Both the position numbers and the translations under genes were made by a program. Shown piece by piece: positions 33,251 through 41,417 of a stretch of DNA of 46,879 nucleotides. Under the pieces are notes generated by a model, which made no database searches, was not told where the DNA came from, and saw only the letters and a list, made by a program, of their open reading frames with translations. Position 1 is the stretch's first letter. Every line of letters begins with the position of its first letter. Location: contig CALKWU010000033.1 of the NCBI GenBank assembly GCA_938004015.1, positions 1 through 46,879 on the forward strand, read 5' to 3'. The DNA is from an uncultured Oceanobacillus sp. Its GTDB lineage: Bacteria; Bacillota; Bacilli; Bacillales; Amphibacillaceae.

Positions 33251-34123
33251 TCAACCTTGGGTGTCTTCAAGATCAAGCGGATCGAATAAGTTTTCCATTC
33301 CTTCGATATTCACTTTTATATCAGCCTCTTGAATGATGTGATCGATTTTCGCCGCAGCTTCGCTCATGTCCATTTTCGCCAATTGCAATTCCCTGCGGAT
33401 ATCGTCTTTCACATCCTCAAACTCGCCGATATCTTCTTCCACATCCCGGATGTCATTCACTTTAATGATATGGAAACCATATTGGGTTTCGACCGGTTCG
33501 CTGATTTCACCGACTTCCAGGTTAAAGGCGGCATCTTCAAACTCTGGAACCATTTGACCAGCGGAAAAATAGCCCAACTCACCTTCTTCTTGAGCTGTTC
33601 CATCAGTTGAGTATTCCGCTGCCAACTCACCGAAATCTTCGCCGTTTTCCAGTTTTTCTAGCACTTCCAGCGCCGTTTCTTCATCGGCTACGAGAATATG
33701 CTGTGCATCAATTTCTATTTGCATCCGCTCATAACGTTCTTCGATTTCTTCTTCCGTCACTTCAATATCTTCGGCCAAAGCTTGTTCTTGAAGCAAGCTG
33801 ATGTACAGCACTTTGGCATAGTCTTCTTCCGAAGCTAACCCGTTTTGCAAAAGGACGAATTCGAAGTTTTCCCCGAATTGTTCTTTCGCTTTATTCAGTT
33901 CTGCTTCCACCATTTCATCGGTCACTTCGTATTTATCTTCCAAAACCTTTACGGTGACCATTTCCGACAATACTTCTTCACCGTAACGGTCTTTCAATTC
34001 TTCATAAAATTCCTCTTTCGTGATGTCCCCGACACTCGTTTCCACCACTGTTTCCGAATCATTGCAAGCGGCCAGTGTAAGGGCAGTTGCGATCGCCAAT
34101 AGGAAGATGGCTGACTTCTTCAT
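33251..34123 (-). CDS. prsA: Foldase lipoprotein PrsA
   Basis: A 290-residue lipoprotein with a signal ending in the lipobox LAAC (Cys20). The parvulin-type peptidyl-prolyl isomerase domain (about 138-230) carries the family hallmarks AQHILV, GELGYF and GFHIIKV. It folds exported proteins at the outer membrane face and supports penicillin-binding proteins. The protein is very acidic, which is usual for PrsA at the cell wall. AGGAGT precedes ATG 34123. TATATT at 34165-34170 (complement) may be the -10, but the -35 is T-rich and poor. Confidence 0.93.
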   Translation of the reverse strand: MKKSAIFLLAIATALTLAACNDSETVVETSVGDITKEEFYEELKDRYGEEVLSEMVTVKVLEDKYEVTDEMVEAELNKAKEQFGENFEFVLLQNGLASEEDYAKVLYISLLQEQALAEDIEVTEEEIEERYERMQIEIDAQHILVADEETALEVLEKLENGEDFGELAAEYSTDGTAQEEGELGYFSAGQMVPEFEDAAFNLEVGEISEPVETQYGFHIIKVNDIRDVEEDIGEFEDVKDDIRRELQLAKMDMSEAAAKIDHIIQEADIKVNIEGMENLFDPLDLEDTQG

Positions 34124-34223
34124 GAATGAACACTCCTAATCATTTACATATTCGACATATAGATAATATACCACACTTTATGATGAAAAAAATAGTAAAA
34201 AGACGAACCAATGTAATAGTTAA

Positions 34224-34409
34224 TCAGATCATGGCGTTCATGAAGCGTAAGTAAGAACAGACGAGCATCGTCACCATGATGACATTCGTCATTTGATACA
34301 TTCGTTTCGTTGCCCGTTCGTTCAATTCCAGCTTTTCACAAAAATTGTATGCCATTGTATTAAAGACGGTTAATACGAAAAAAGCGAAAACAAGGTAAAA
34401 AAGAATCAA
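34224..34409 (-). CDS. Small membrane protein of unknown function
   Basis: A 61-residue protein with two predicted membrane segments (about 1-18 and 42-59) joined by a charged loop (CEKLELNERATKRMYQM). I recognise no family. GGGGGGA lies about 7 bases before the TTG start at 34409. It sits between prsA and yhaH on the same strand and could be cotranscribed with prsA. Confidence 0.55.
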   Translation of the reverse strand: MILFYLVFAFFVLTVFNTMAYNFCEKLELNERATKRMYQMTNVIMVTMLVCSYLRFMNAMI

Positions 34410-34492
34410 ACCAATCCCCCCTGTTTCATAAAACCTTTACTATATACTGTATCAAAAAAAATGAGTGGTGGACAGCTCCATTTTTTGCAGAC

Positions 34493-34544
34493 AAAAAAGC
34501 CTGGACAAAACTTTTTAAGTAGGCGTTTTGACCAGGCTTTAAGA
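34493..34544 (-). terminator. Terminator of yhaH
   Basis: The arms AAAGCCTGGACAAAAC and GTTTTGACCAGGCTTT pair with a single mismatch, with a T-run on the leftward side. Confidence 0.88.
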
Positions 34545-34880
34545 TTAAATGCTTTTCACTTTATTTTCCAAATCACGCAGACTCGCTTCAATCTGTTCAA
34601 GATATTGATAAATCCCCTCTTGATGGGGTTCGACGGTTTCTTTCCATTCTTCAACAGATTTTTTCATTTCCTCTGTCAATTCTTTTACGACGACGATGCT
34701 TTCTTTGGAAGTTTCACGAAGTTGTTCAGTCAAGTTGTTGATCGTCAGTTTCAATTCCACCAGCTGTTCCTTGATTCGGTTTCTGACATCGCGACCTGAT
34801 TCTGGTGTGCTCAGCAATGTCGCAGATGCGCCGATCACGCTTCCGACAAGCAGTCCAAGAAATAATGATTTGCTTGACAT
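34545..34880 (-). CDS. yhaH: YtxH-domain protein YhaH
   Basis: A 111-residue protein with a Gly/Ala-rich membrane segment (LFLGLLVGSVIGASATLL) immediately followed by the YtxH motif (STPESGRDVRNRIKEQ) and a long amphipathic coiled coil. YtxH-type proteins are general-stress or envelope proteins of unknown biochemistry. The ATG at 34880 has GGGAG about 10 bases upstream; an extension to 34931 adds a basic stretch without a better site. The place between prsA and trpP matches B. subtilis. Confidence 0.8.
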   Translation of the reverse strand: MSSKSLFLGLLVGSVIGASATLLSTPESGRDVRNRIKEQLVELKLTINNLTEQLRETSKESIVVVKELTEEMKKSVEEWKETVEPHQEGIYQYLEQIEASLRDLENKVKSI

Positions 34881-35000
34881 GACGGATTTGCTCCCTTCTT
34901 CTTTACCTTCTCTTTTCCGGATTCCCATCACACGAAACCTGATACGGGAAAATCTATATCCATTATAACAGATTTAAGACCAGGTGCTAAATTTTCTGCT

Positions 35001-35033
35001 AAAAAAATCCTCTGAAACTTGTCAGAGGATTTT
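35001..35033 (-). terminator. Terminator of trpP
   Basis: The stem AAAATCCTCTG/CAGAGGATTTT has an 8-base loop and is followed leftward by seven T residues. Confidence 0.88.
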
Positions 35034-35049
35034 CCTGGTATTTTTGCTG

Positions 35050-35568
35050 TCAAACAGAAATCGGATTGGTCCGTTTGAAAATTCCTTGTACGATCGGATA
35101 GACGACCAACATGATCAACGCATTCACTGCCGTTGCCGGTAACACGACCATGAGGAAGAGTGGAATCAATCCGCCTTCCGGAATGCCGGCGATGATGGAA
35201 ATGACAGTGATGAATATCGATCCGCTGATGATTGTGCCGACTCCTGCAAGTAGAGGAGCCGTGATGTTCAAATTCATGCGGTCTTTCAGTACAAGGAAAA
35301 TGGCAAGGACGATGAATGCGGTGAGCGGTTTATCGATCATGTTTGCAATTTGTCCGCCCGGTGCTCCGGTCGTCAATGCTGACATGACACCTGTCGCCAA
35401 GGATAAGATAAGGACGTACTTCGGTTTCGGGAATAAGAAAATCCCCAGGAACATCATGGATAACAGCATATCCGGCTTCACCCCGAAAAATATCGGCGGG
35501 ATGATCGCATGCAACACCGCTCCAATACCAACAAGCAACGCCAACAAAATCAAAACTCTAACTTTCAC
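35050..35568 (-). CDS. trpP: Tryptophan transporter TrpP
   Basis: A 172-residue membrane protein with about six segments, the length of B. subtilis TrpP (YhaG). It has the S-component-like N-terminus (LHAIIPPIFFGVKPDMLLSMMFLGI) of the family and probably imports tryptophan. The start is GTG 35568, with GAGGAGAG about 6 bases upstream. The Shine-Dalgarno sequence lies inside a run of NAG triplets expected of a TRAP site. An extended -10 (TGATATAAT) lies upstream at 35641-35649 on the complement. Confidence 0.92.
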   Translation of the reverse strand: MKVRVLILLALLVGIGAVLHAIIPPIFFGVKPDMLLSMMFLGIFLFPKPKYVLILSLATGVMSALTTGAPGGQIANMIDKPLTAFIVLAIFLVLKDRMNLNITAPLLAGVGTIISGSIFITVISIIAGIPEGGLIPLFLMVVLPATAVNALIMLVVYPIVQGIFKRTNPISV

Positions 35569-35569
35569 T

Positions 35570-35614
35570 CTGATCTCTCCTCATCTCTACTCATTTATTT
35601 CCAGCTGTACACTC
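35570..35614 (-). promoter_or_regulatory. Probable TRAP-binding site over the trpP Shine-Dalgarno
   Basis: Reading leftward from 35592 the RNA would be GAG-UA-GAG-AU-GAG-GA-GAG-AU-CAG, five triplets each spaced by exactly two bases, ending one base before the GTG start. Looser copies (GAG 35614-35612, CAG 35607-35605) lie upstream. TRAP binds (G/U)AG triplets spaced by two or three bases, and in B. subtilis it blocks trpP translation this way. Confidence 0.7.
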
Positions 35615-35640
35615 ATTGTCAGCTGCGAAATATGAATCCA

Positions 35641-35649
35641 ATTATATCA
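35641..35649 (-). promoter_or_regulatory. Extended -10 promoter of trpP
   Basis: TGATATAAT on the complement strand (TG-N-TATAAT). The -35 region has no good match. The transcript leader would be about 65 bases, enough to hold the NAG repeats. Confidence 0.55.
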
Positions 35650-35703
35650 TACCTTCGTTCCCTTGAATAGGGGAAAAGGCAAATAATCAAAAATGTTCGG
35701 AAA

Positions 35704-35765
35704 ATAAAATAGGGACTGGGATAAAACATCTTTCAATCGGCATTTATGATTGTCCCAGTCCCGTA
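35704..35765 (-). terminator. Hairpin downstream of hit, probable terminator
   Basis: GGGACTGGGA pairs with TCCCAGTCCC across a 30-base loop; leftward it is followed by a T-rich tract (TATTTTATTTT). It lies about 90 bases past the hit stop codon. Confidence 0.6.
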
Positions 35766-35856
35766 TACTAAGTATTAAAGTAAATTTTTTTGTTTTTTTA
35801 CGTACTGACAATATACTGGAAGAATCGCTGTGATTACTATCTAGCTTTAAGCGAAA

Positions 35857-36288
35857 TCAATTTTTTATATTGCTGCTGATTTCGCCAGCGATTTTTTGTA
35901 AGTCCTCGCTAGTGTAGTCGTCGTTGTGTACAGTCCAGTTGAGCTTGTAACCGTCGCCTTCACCGTAACGCGGGATAAGGTGGATATGCAAGTGGAAGAC
36001 GGATTGTTCGGCTGCCGCCTCATTATTGTTCAACAAGTTCATCCCCTTCGGCTGATACGTGTCACGGATCGCATTGGCGATTTTCGGTACACGTTCAAAC
36101 AGCTCCTTGGCGACTTCCGGAGGGGTTTCATAAATGTTTTTCACATGGGTTTTGGGAATGACAAGCGTATGGCCTTTCGTCACTTGGCTGATGTCGAGAA
36201 ACGCATACACCTTGTCATCCTCGTACACTTTTGCGGAAGGAATCTCCCCCTGAATGATTTTACAGAAAATGCAATCATCATGGCTCAT
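35857..36288 (-). CDS. hit: HIT-family protein Hit
   Basis: A 143-residue histidine-triad nucleotide-binding hydrolase. The triad reads HLHIHLIP (His99, His101, His103), and the N-terminal CIFC pair (Cys6, Cys9) can bind zinc as in B. subtilis Hit. It hydrolyses phosphoramidate-type or adenylated nucleotides; the in vivo substrate is unknown. AAGGAGTGAG precedes ATG 36288. The position divergent from ecsA is conserved in Bacillus. Confidence 0.93.
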   Translation of the reverse strand: MSHDDCIFCKIIQGEIPSAKVYEDDKVYAFLDISQVTKGHTLVIPKTHVKNIYETPPEVAKELFERVPKIANAIRDTYQPKGMNLLNNNEAAAEQSVFHLHIHLIPRYGEGDGYKLNWTVHNDDYTSEDLQKIAGEISSNIKN

Positions 36289-36318
36289 GTAAACTCACTC
36301 CTTTTTCATATTAACATT

Positions 36319-36347
36319 ATTGTAACCCGTGCACCTTAAAAACTCAA
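36319..36347 (-). promoter_or_regulatory. Sigma-A promoter of hit
   Basis: Leftward: TTGAGT (36347-36342), 17 bases, TACAAT (36324-36319), about 30 bases before the start codon. Confidence 0.65.
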
Positions 36348-36351
36348 AATG

Positions 36352-36750
36352 GACCAAGTGGGTCAAACAGGGACAGTCCCTAAATGACCCACAAAGACCG
36401 ACTTGGTTTAAAATCGGCAAATAAGTAACAGGCTGGTCCAAGGGGGAGAACCAGCCTGCTTTAAGAAGGCAAAGCAGTGCAGATGGGCACGAGCTTGCTA
36501 GTGGGGAAGGTAACGAAGCTGGAGTGAAAAAGCTTCGTTCACAAGACCTTTCTCATAATCGGGAAACAAGGGAGAAAGGGCTGGGAATAAAGTTAAGCTG
36601 TTCCAATTACGAATTTGTGCATGTCCACTTAACCAGGTATTTAGAACACCTCGCTTATGTCATGCAGCAAAATCATGTTGCACTCTGTCGCCTTCGTTTT
36701 TTATTTTGTTCGGTTTTATTTTTCTTATACATGAAAATTTGCTGCAACGA
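36352..36750. other. Hairpin-rich noncoding region between hit and ecsA
   Basis: Four separate inverted repeats lie here: GTGGGTCA/TGACCCAC (36358-36392), enclosing the palindrome GGGACAGTCCC (36370-36380); CAGGCTGGT/ACCAGCCTG (36429-36458); AACGAAGCT/AGCTTCGTT (36512-36539); and TGCAGCAAA/TTTGCTGCA (36663-36747, with ATGT/ACAT extending the arms). None of the first three is followed by a T-run. The 86-codon ORF across 36524-36784 lacks a ribosome binding site and looks random. It may be a small structured RNA or clustered repeats. Confidence 0.5.
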
Positions 36751-36753
36751 TTT

Positions 36754-36782
36754 TTGGCAAGTAAATCCAAAGATGATAAAAT
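36754..36782 (+). promoter_or_regulatory. Sigma-A promoter of ecsA
   Basis: TTGGCA (36754-36759), 17 bases, TAAAAT (36777-36782), ending 27 bases before the GTG start. Confidence 0.65.
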
Positions 36783-36809
36783 GAAGGGAAGTATGAAGGA
36801 GTGAGCGAT

Positions 36810-37556
36810 GTGGAGCCATTACTAGCGATTGAAAATTTGCATGGCGGATATACGCATAAAAATGTATTGCATGGCATTTCTTTTGACGTGTCCCCGAATG
36901 AAATCGTCGGATTGATCGGCTTGAACGGTGCGGGAAAAAGTACAGTGTTGAAACATGTCATCGGACTGATGCATCCGAAAAAAGGAACCATCAAAGTGAA
37001 GGGGAAAACGTTCCAAGAACATCCGGAAAATTACCGCAGTCAAATCGGATACATCCCGGAGATGCCGATTTTATACGAGGAGCTGACCCTTTATGAACAT
37101 TTGCGGCTTACCGCGATGACCTATGGTGTGCCGGAAGATGAGTTTGAAAAACGCTTGACTCCCTTATTGGTAGAGTTTCGGATGGAAAAACGGCTGAACT
37201 GGTTTCCTGTCCATTTTTCCAAAGGGATGCGGCAAAAAGTGATGATCATGTGTGCCTTTTTAATCGAACCGCCTCTTTATATTGTGGACGAACCTTTTGT
37301 CGGACTGGATCCGCTCGGAATTGCCTCGTATTTGAATTTGATGGAAGAAATGAAACGGAAAGGTTCCGGTGTCCTCATGTCCACTCATATTTTGGCGACG
37401 GCCGAACGGTATTGCGACCGCTTCGTCATCATCCATGAAGGTGAAATCCGTGCCAGCGGTACTTTACCGGAATTACAGGAAGAGTTCGACATGCCCGGTG
37501 CGTCACTGGACGACTTGTATGTGCAACTGACGAAAGAAGAGGATCGTCATGTTTGA
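36810..37556 (+). CDS. ecsA: ABC transporter ATP-binding protein EcsA
   Basis: A 248-residue ATPase with Walker A GLNGAGKST, a Q-loop region (GYIPEMPILYEELT), the unusual signature FSKGMRQK and Walker B LYIVDEPFVGLDP. EcsAB supports protein secretion, regulated intramembrane proteolysis (RasP) and competence in B. subtilis. AAGGAG lies 8 bases before the GTG at 36810, giving nearly the length of B. subtilis EcsA; a GTG at 36801 overlaps that site. It overlaps ecsB by eight bases. Confidence 0.94.
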   Translation: MEPLLAIENLHGGYTHKNVLHGISFDVSPNEIVGLIGLNGAGKSTVLKHVIGLMHPKKGTIKVKGKTFQEHPENYRSQIGYIPEMPILYEELTLYEHLRLTAMTYGVPEDEFEKRLTPLLVEFRMEKRLNWFPVHFSKGMRQKVMIMCAFLIEPPLYIVDEPFVGLDPLGIASYLNLMEEMKRKGSGVLMSTHILATAERYCDRFVIIHEGEIRASGTLPELQEEFDMPGASLDDLYVQLTKEEDRHV

Positions 37557-38763
37557 TTCCAATGCCTTTTATAAAAAACGCTTGACGTCCCATATAAAAG
37601 AATTGAGCCGTTACTTACGTTATATTTTCAACGGACATACCGCAATTGCCATTCTTTTTCTCATCGCTGCGGCTGCTTATTATTATCAAAACTGGTTGCA
37701 ACAAATGCCGGAAAACTTCCCGACCGCCCTCGTTATCGGTGTCGTTTTCGGGTTCATCGCCAGTTACAGCCGAGTGCGGACGTTGCTACAGGACCCGGAT
37801 GTCGTCTTTTTAGCGCCTGCGGAACATCAAATGAGAGCCTATTTCCGCAATTCCATCCTATACAGTTTTTTCGTCCAATTGTATTTGGTGTTGTTGGCGG
37901 CTGCCGCATTAGGCCCTTTGTATGCGGAAAGCTTCCCGGAGCGGAGCGGAAACATTTATTTGTTGACACTCGTCATCTTGCTCATCTTCAAATTCGCCAA
38001 CCTCATCGCCAATTGGTGGACGTACAACATAAGGGATGTGAATTACCGCCGTTTGGAAATCCTTGTCCGGACGCTGATGAACATCTTCGTTTTCTATTTC
38101 ATCGTAAAAGGGGAAATGATCGCAGCCGGGATCGTTACGTTGCTTTTTGCAGCCCTTTTCCTCTACGATTACGTCCAAGCGAAAAACCAACCGGGAATTT
38201 TATGGGATGTGTTGCTGGAAAAAGAACAAAGCAGCATGCAGACGTTTTACCGGATTGCGAACATGTTCAGCGACGTCCCTCATATCAAAACAAAAGTGAA
38301 AAGGCGCAACTGGCTCGTTTCACTCGTGACGAAAAATATCCCATTCGAAAAGCGGGCAAGTTTCGATTATTTGTATCGTATCACGTTCATCCGGAGCGGT
38401 GACTATGCCGGCATGTATTTCCGGCTTTTGATCATAGGCGGCTTGTTCATCTACTTCATTCCAAACCTTTGGGTGAAGCTCGCATTTGTCATTTTGTTTT
38501 TATATTTGAGCAGTTTTCAAATGATGTCCTTGTACCGGCACCATCGGACGATTGTATGGCTCGATATTTACCCAGTGGATAAAGAAAATAGACAACAAGC
38601 GATGGTGAAACTGATCCATCAGTTGAACCTTTTTAAAACGGTCATCTTCGCTTTGGTGTTCTTGCCGTTGGGAGAATATATCGGGGCACTTCTCGCCTTC
38701 GTTTGCGGAATTGTTTTCACATTCGCATTCGTTCAACTTTATGTGAAGAAAAAGCTCGTTTGA
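37549..38763 (+). CDS. ecsB: ABC transporter permease EcsB
   Basis: A 404-residue membrane protein with clustered hydrophobic segments at about 33-75, 100-155, 175-205 and 285-400. The N-terminal FYKKRLTSHIKELSRYLRYIFNGH is characteristic of EcsB. It forms the membrane part of the Ecs exporter with EcsA; the transported molecule is not settled. The third gene of the B. subtilis operon, ecsC, is absent here, and a PAP2 phosphatase gene follows after 46 bases instead. Confidence 0.93.
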   Translation: MFDSNAFYKKRLTSHIKELSRYLRYIFNGHTAIAILFLIAAAAYYYQNWLQQMPENFPTALVIGVVFGFIASYSRVRTLLQDPDVVFLAPAEHQMRAYFRNSILYSFFVQLYLVLLAAAALGPLYAESFPERSGNIYLLTLVILLIFKFANLIANWWTYNIRDVNYRRLEILVRTLMNIFVFYFIVKGEMIAAGIVTLLFAALFLYDYVQAKNQPGILWDVLLEKEQSSMQTFYRIANMFSDVPHIKTKVKRRNWLVSLVTKNIPFEKRASFDYLYRITFIRSGDYAGMYFRLLIIGGLFIYFIPNLWVKLAFVILFLYLSSFQMMSLYRHHRTIVWLDIYPVDKENRQQAMVKLIHQLNLFKTVIFALVFLPLGEYIGALLAFVCGIVFTFAFVQLYVKKKLV

Positions 38764-38809
38764 CGTGGAACTGCTTTTCTATGGCAACGTTTACTTTCAG
38801 GAGGCTGTC

Positions 38810-39454
38810 ATGAAACGTCGGAAAAATTTATTGCTCATCTTGTTTTTCATTGTGGCAACGGTGACGGCGATTTGGGTCATCCAATTAAGCCAAGGGAATA
38901 TGCCTTACGTCGACCAATGGACAAACGCTTTTGCCCTCTGGCTCGGGGAATCCTATGTTTATGAACCATTCCGGTTTGTGACACAATTCGGTTCGAGTTT
39001 TTTCCTATACCCCTTCGTTACCGTTGTGACGATTCTTTTATTCTTTTTCTTCCGTCATCTGTTGCCTCCGCTCCTATTTGCAGGAGGTACATTTATCACA
39101 CATAAAACCAATGAGCTCATCAAAGAACTTGTCCTCCGGGAACGGCCGGTCATTTCCGCCAGCTTGAATGCGGAAGGGTACAGCTTTCCATCGGGACATG
39201 CGATGGTCTCGACAGTTTGTTATGGACTATTGGCATATTTTTTAACGAAAAAACTGAAATCAAAACGGGCGATTCTAACCGTGCAAATTGGATTTTCCGT
39301 TTTGATTCTCCTCGTCGGCATCAGCAGATACGTCCTTCGTGTCCATTACTTGACGGATGTCGTCGCCGGTTTTTTCATCGGATATCTTTTTCTGGTCGGC
39401 TTCATCTTCCTCTATGACTTTTTGATGAGAAAAGCATCTCCGTCTAAAGGCTGA
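38810..39454 (+). CDS. PAP2-family membrane phosphatase
   Basis: A 214-residue protein with six membrane segments and the three phosphatase motifs: KELVLRERP (Lys105, Arg112, Pro113), PSGH (127-130) and SRYVLRVHYLTD (Arg173, His179, Asp183). Relatives include undecaprenyl-diphosphate and phosphatidylglycerophosphate phosphatases such as BcrC and YodM. Recycling of undecaprenyl pyrophosphate is plausible given the neighbouring LiaFSR system, which reacts to lipid II cycle inhibitors, but this is inference. CAGGAGG lies just before ATG 38810. Confidence 0.88.
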   Translation: MKRRKNLLLILFFIVATVTAIWVIQLSQGNMPYVDQWTNAFALWLGESYVYEPFRFVTQFGSSFFLYPFVTVVTILLFFFFRHLLPPLLFAGGTFITHKTNELIKELVLRERPVISASLNAEGYSFPSGHAMVSTVCYGLLAYFLTKKLKSKRAILTVQIGFSVLILLVGISRYVLRVHYLTDVVAGFFIGYLFLVGFIFLYDFLMRKASPSKG

Positions 39455-39579
39455 GACGAAAGCGTACTCCGGTTGGTATCCGGGTTTGGAAATGCCGTTT
39501 ATACTAGAAATAGATAAAAGAAGACGTAGACAATTCTTCGTTATTCTTTTTGGCATCAAGCGAAGAAAGGGTGATGCGA

Positions 39580-40356
39580 ATGGGTGGAATCATCCGATTC
39601 ACGTTGGCCGTGTTGTTGATTGGACTGGGCGTGTTGCTCGTCCTGGGCAATGTCGGCATAGTCGATATCGGTCTCCGTGTGTTTTGGCACCATCTGTATC
39701 CAGTATTGATTCTTGCCATCGGTTTGAAATGGCTGTTTGACTTTTTCCGGAGACGGGGACACCATTGGTTTTCGGGACTATTCTTTACCGTTTTCGGTGG
39801 TTTATTGCTGTTGGATCGATTTGAAATTTTGACTTTCTATTTCCGTGATGTTTTTAAACTATGGCCGTTGTTGATCATTTATATCGGCTTTCAATTACTT
39901 GGCTTTGGCGGGAAATGGCGGCGGAGCACATGGTATATCCGAGATGATGAATATGAGCGGGACTCGGACTACAAACGTCGCAGGGATGTCAAAACAGAAA
40001 ACTTCGCCATCGGCAGTCAAGATTACAGTGAACCGAACTGGCAAGTCGAGCCGATGAACATCAATACGTTAGTCGGGGACTTTTATCTCGATCTCACAAA
40101 AGCGTTTATCCCGGAAAAAGAAATACCGATTTCTATCCGCTCTCTCGCCGGAGATGTCCATATTTTAGTACCCGAACAGGTGGAATTCCGTATTGAGGCC
40201 TATGTAAAAGCGGGAGATATCGAAGTCCTTGGCAATGATCGGACGGGGATCGGTGCTTCGTATATGTTTGAAACGGAAAATTACAAAAATGCAGAGCGTA
40301 AAATTGACTTTTTCGTCAAATTGCAAGCAGGGAGTATCCGTGTAGACCAAGTTTAG
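39580..40356 (+). CDS. liaF: LiaF-like regulator of the cell-envelope stress system
   Basis: A 258-residue protein. The N-terminal part has four membrane segments (about 5-125); the C-terminal half is a beta-rich LiaF-type domain (NINTLVGDFYLDLTKAFIPE...AGDVHILVPEQVEF). LiaF inhibits the kinase LiaS in the absence of envelope stress. ATG 39580 has AAAGG 9 bases upstream; upstream in-frame starts crowd that site. TATACT near 39508-39513 may be the -10. It heads a liaF-liaS-liaR operon. The effector genes liaI and liaH, which precede liaF in B. subtilis, are not here. Confidence 0.88.
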   Translation: MGGIIRFTLAVLLIGLGVLLVLGNVGIVDIGLRVFWHHLYPVLILAIGLKWLFDFFRRRGHHWFSGLFFTVFGGLLLLDRFEILTFYFRDVFKLWPLLIIYIGFQLLGFGGKWRRSTWYIRDDEYERDSDYKRRRDVKTENFAIGSQDYSEPNWQVEPMNINTLVGDFYLDLTKAFIPEKEIPISIRSLAGDVHILVPEQVEFRIEAYVKAGDIEVLGNDRTGIGASYMFETENYKNAERKIDFFVKLQAGSIRVDQV

Positions 40357-40367
40357 GAGGATGTAAA

Positions 40368-41405
40368 ATGAAAAACAGATTTTCGAGTATCCGTTACATT
40401 TTTATCCGTTCTCATCTGTCTGGACTTGTGATGACGACAGTGACGCTCCTTGCAGTTTTTTTGGCGATTCATGTTTTGTTTGAACCGGAGTGGCTCACGG
40501 CCACGGCGATATTTTTCTTCATCGGAGTCTATATCGTTCTCGGTTTGATCATTGCGTTTTATACTGGATTTACGACGAGTGGCAATTTTAAAACCCGACT
40601 TGATTCCTTATCCGTTCTGATCACGCAATTCGCCAATGGAAACTATCAATCGAGCATTTACTTTGAAGAAAAAGACGAGATCACAAGGATTGGCAATGAG
40701 TTGAATGAATTGGGGAAAAAGCTGCTCGACCAAGTGAAGTCATTGCAACGGATGGCAGATGAAAAAGCGGAATTGGCAAAATCCGCCCATCGCTCGGCTG
40801 TCATTGAGGAAAGGCAACGTCTGGCGCGGGATTTGCATGATGCAGTGAGCCAACAGTTGTTTGCCTTGACGATGATGTCGGAAGCGGCGGTGAAACAAAT
40901 TGATGACAATCCGGACTTGGCGAGAGAACAAATGGCGGAAGTCGCCGAGATGGCTTTGAAAGCACAGACAGAAATGCGGGCATTGCTTTTGCATTTGCGT
41001 CCGGTGCATTTATCCGGGGAGCCGTTACATAAAGGTGTGAAAAAACTCGTCGATGAATTACGGATGAGGAGTACGATCGATTTTCAAGTGGAGATTGAAG
41101 AAAACTTGTCCTTATCGGAAACGGTGGAGGAACATGTATTCCGGATCATCCAAGAAGCCTTTTCCAATATTTTGCGGCATTCGGAAGCATCCTCCGTTCA
41201 TCTTAGCATCCGGAACTTGCGGAACGAACTTTTCATCCATATCCGGGATAATGGCAAAGGTTTTGAAGTGACCAAAGACAAGGATAAGAAAACGTCTTAC
41301 GGTTTGAAGACGATGCGGGAAAGAAGTGAAGAACTCGGTGGTACATTCCAAATCAAATCGAAACCTGGCGAAGGAACGTATATCGATATTAGAATTCCAA
41401 ATTAA
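40368..41405 (+). CDS. liaS: Sensor histidine kinase LiaS (VraS)
   Basis: A 345-residue kinase with two membrane segments (about 18-36 and 45-65) and a very short extracytoplasmic loop, as in intramembrane-sensing kinases. A HAMP-like linker, a HisKA_3 phosphoacceptor (RLARDLHDAVSQQ, His157) and a GHKL ATPase domain (NILRHSEAS, DNGKGF, GLKTMRER) follow. It phosphorylates LiaR when lipid II-targeting antibiotics perturb the envelope. AGGAGG precedes the ATG, 11 bases after liaF. Confidence 0.93.
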   Translation: MKNRFSSIRYIFIRSHLSGLVMTTVTLLAVFLAIHVLFEPEWLTATAIFFFIGVYIVLGLIIAFYTGFTTSGNFKTRLDSLSVLITQFANGNYQSSIYFEEKDEITRIGNELNELGKKLLDQVKSLQRMADEKAELAKSAHRSAVIEERQRLARDLHDAVSQQLFALTMMSEAAVKQIDDNPDLAREQMAEVAEMALKAQTEMRALLLHLRPVHLSGEPLHKGVKKLVDELRMRSTIDFQVEIEENLSLSETVEEHVFRIIQEAFSNILRHSEASSVHLSIRNLRNELFIHIRDNGKGFEVTKDKDKKTSYGLKTMRERSEELGGTFQIKSKPGEGTYIDIRIPN

Positions 41406-41417
41406 GGGGGAAACGAT

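Noticed and set aside
36524..36784. 86-codon ORF in the hit-ecsA interval
   Set aside because: No Shine-Dalgarno sequence, it crosses a hairpin and the ecsA promoter, and its composition looks random.
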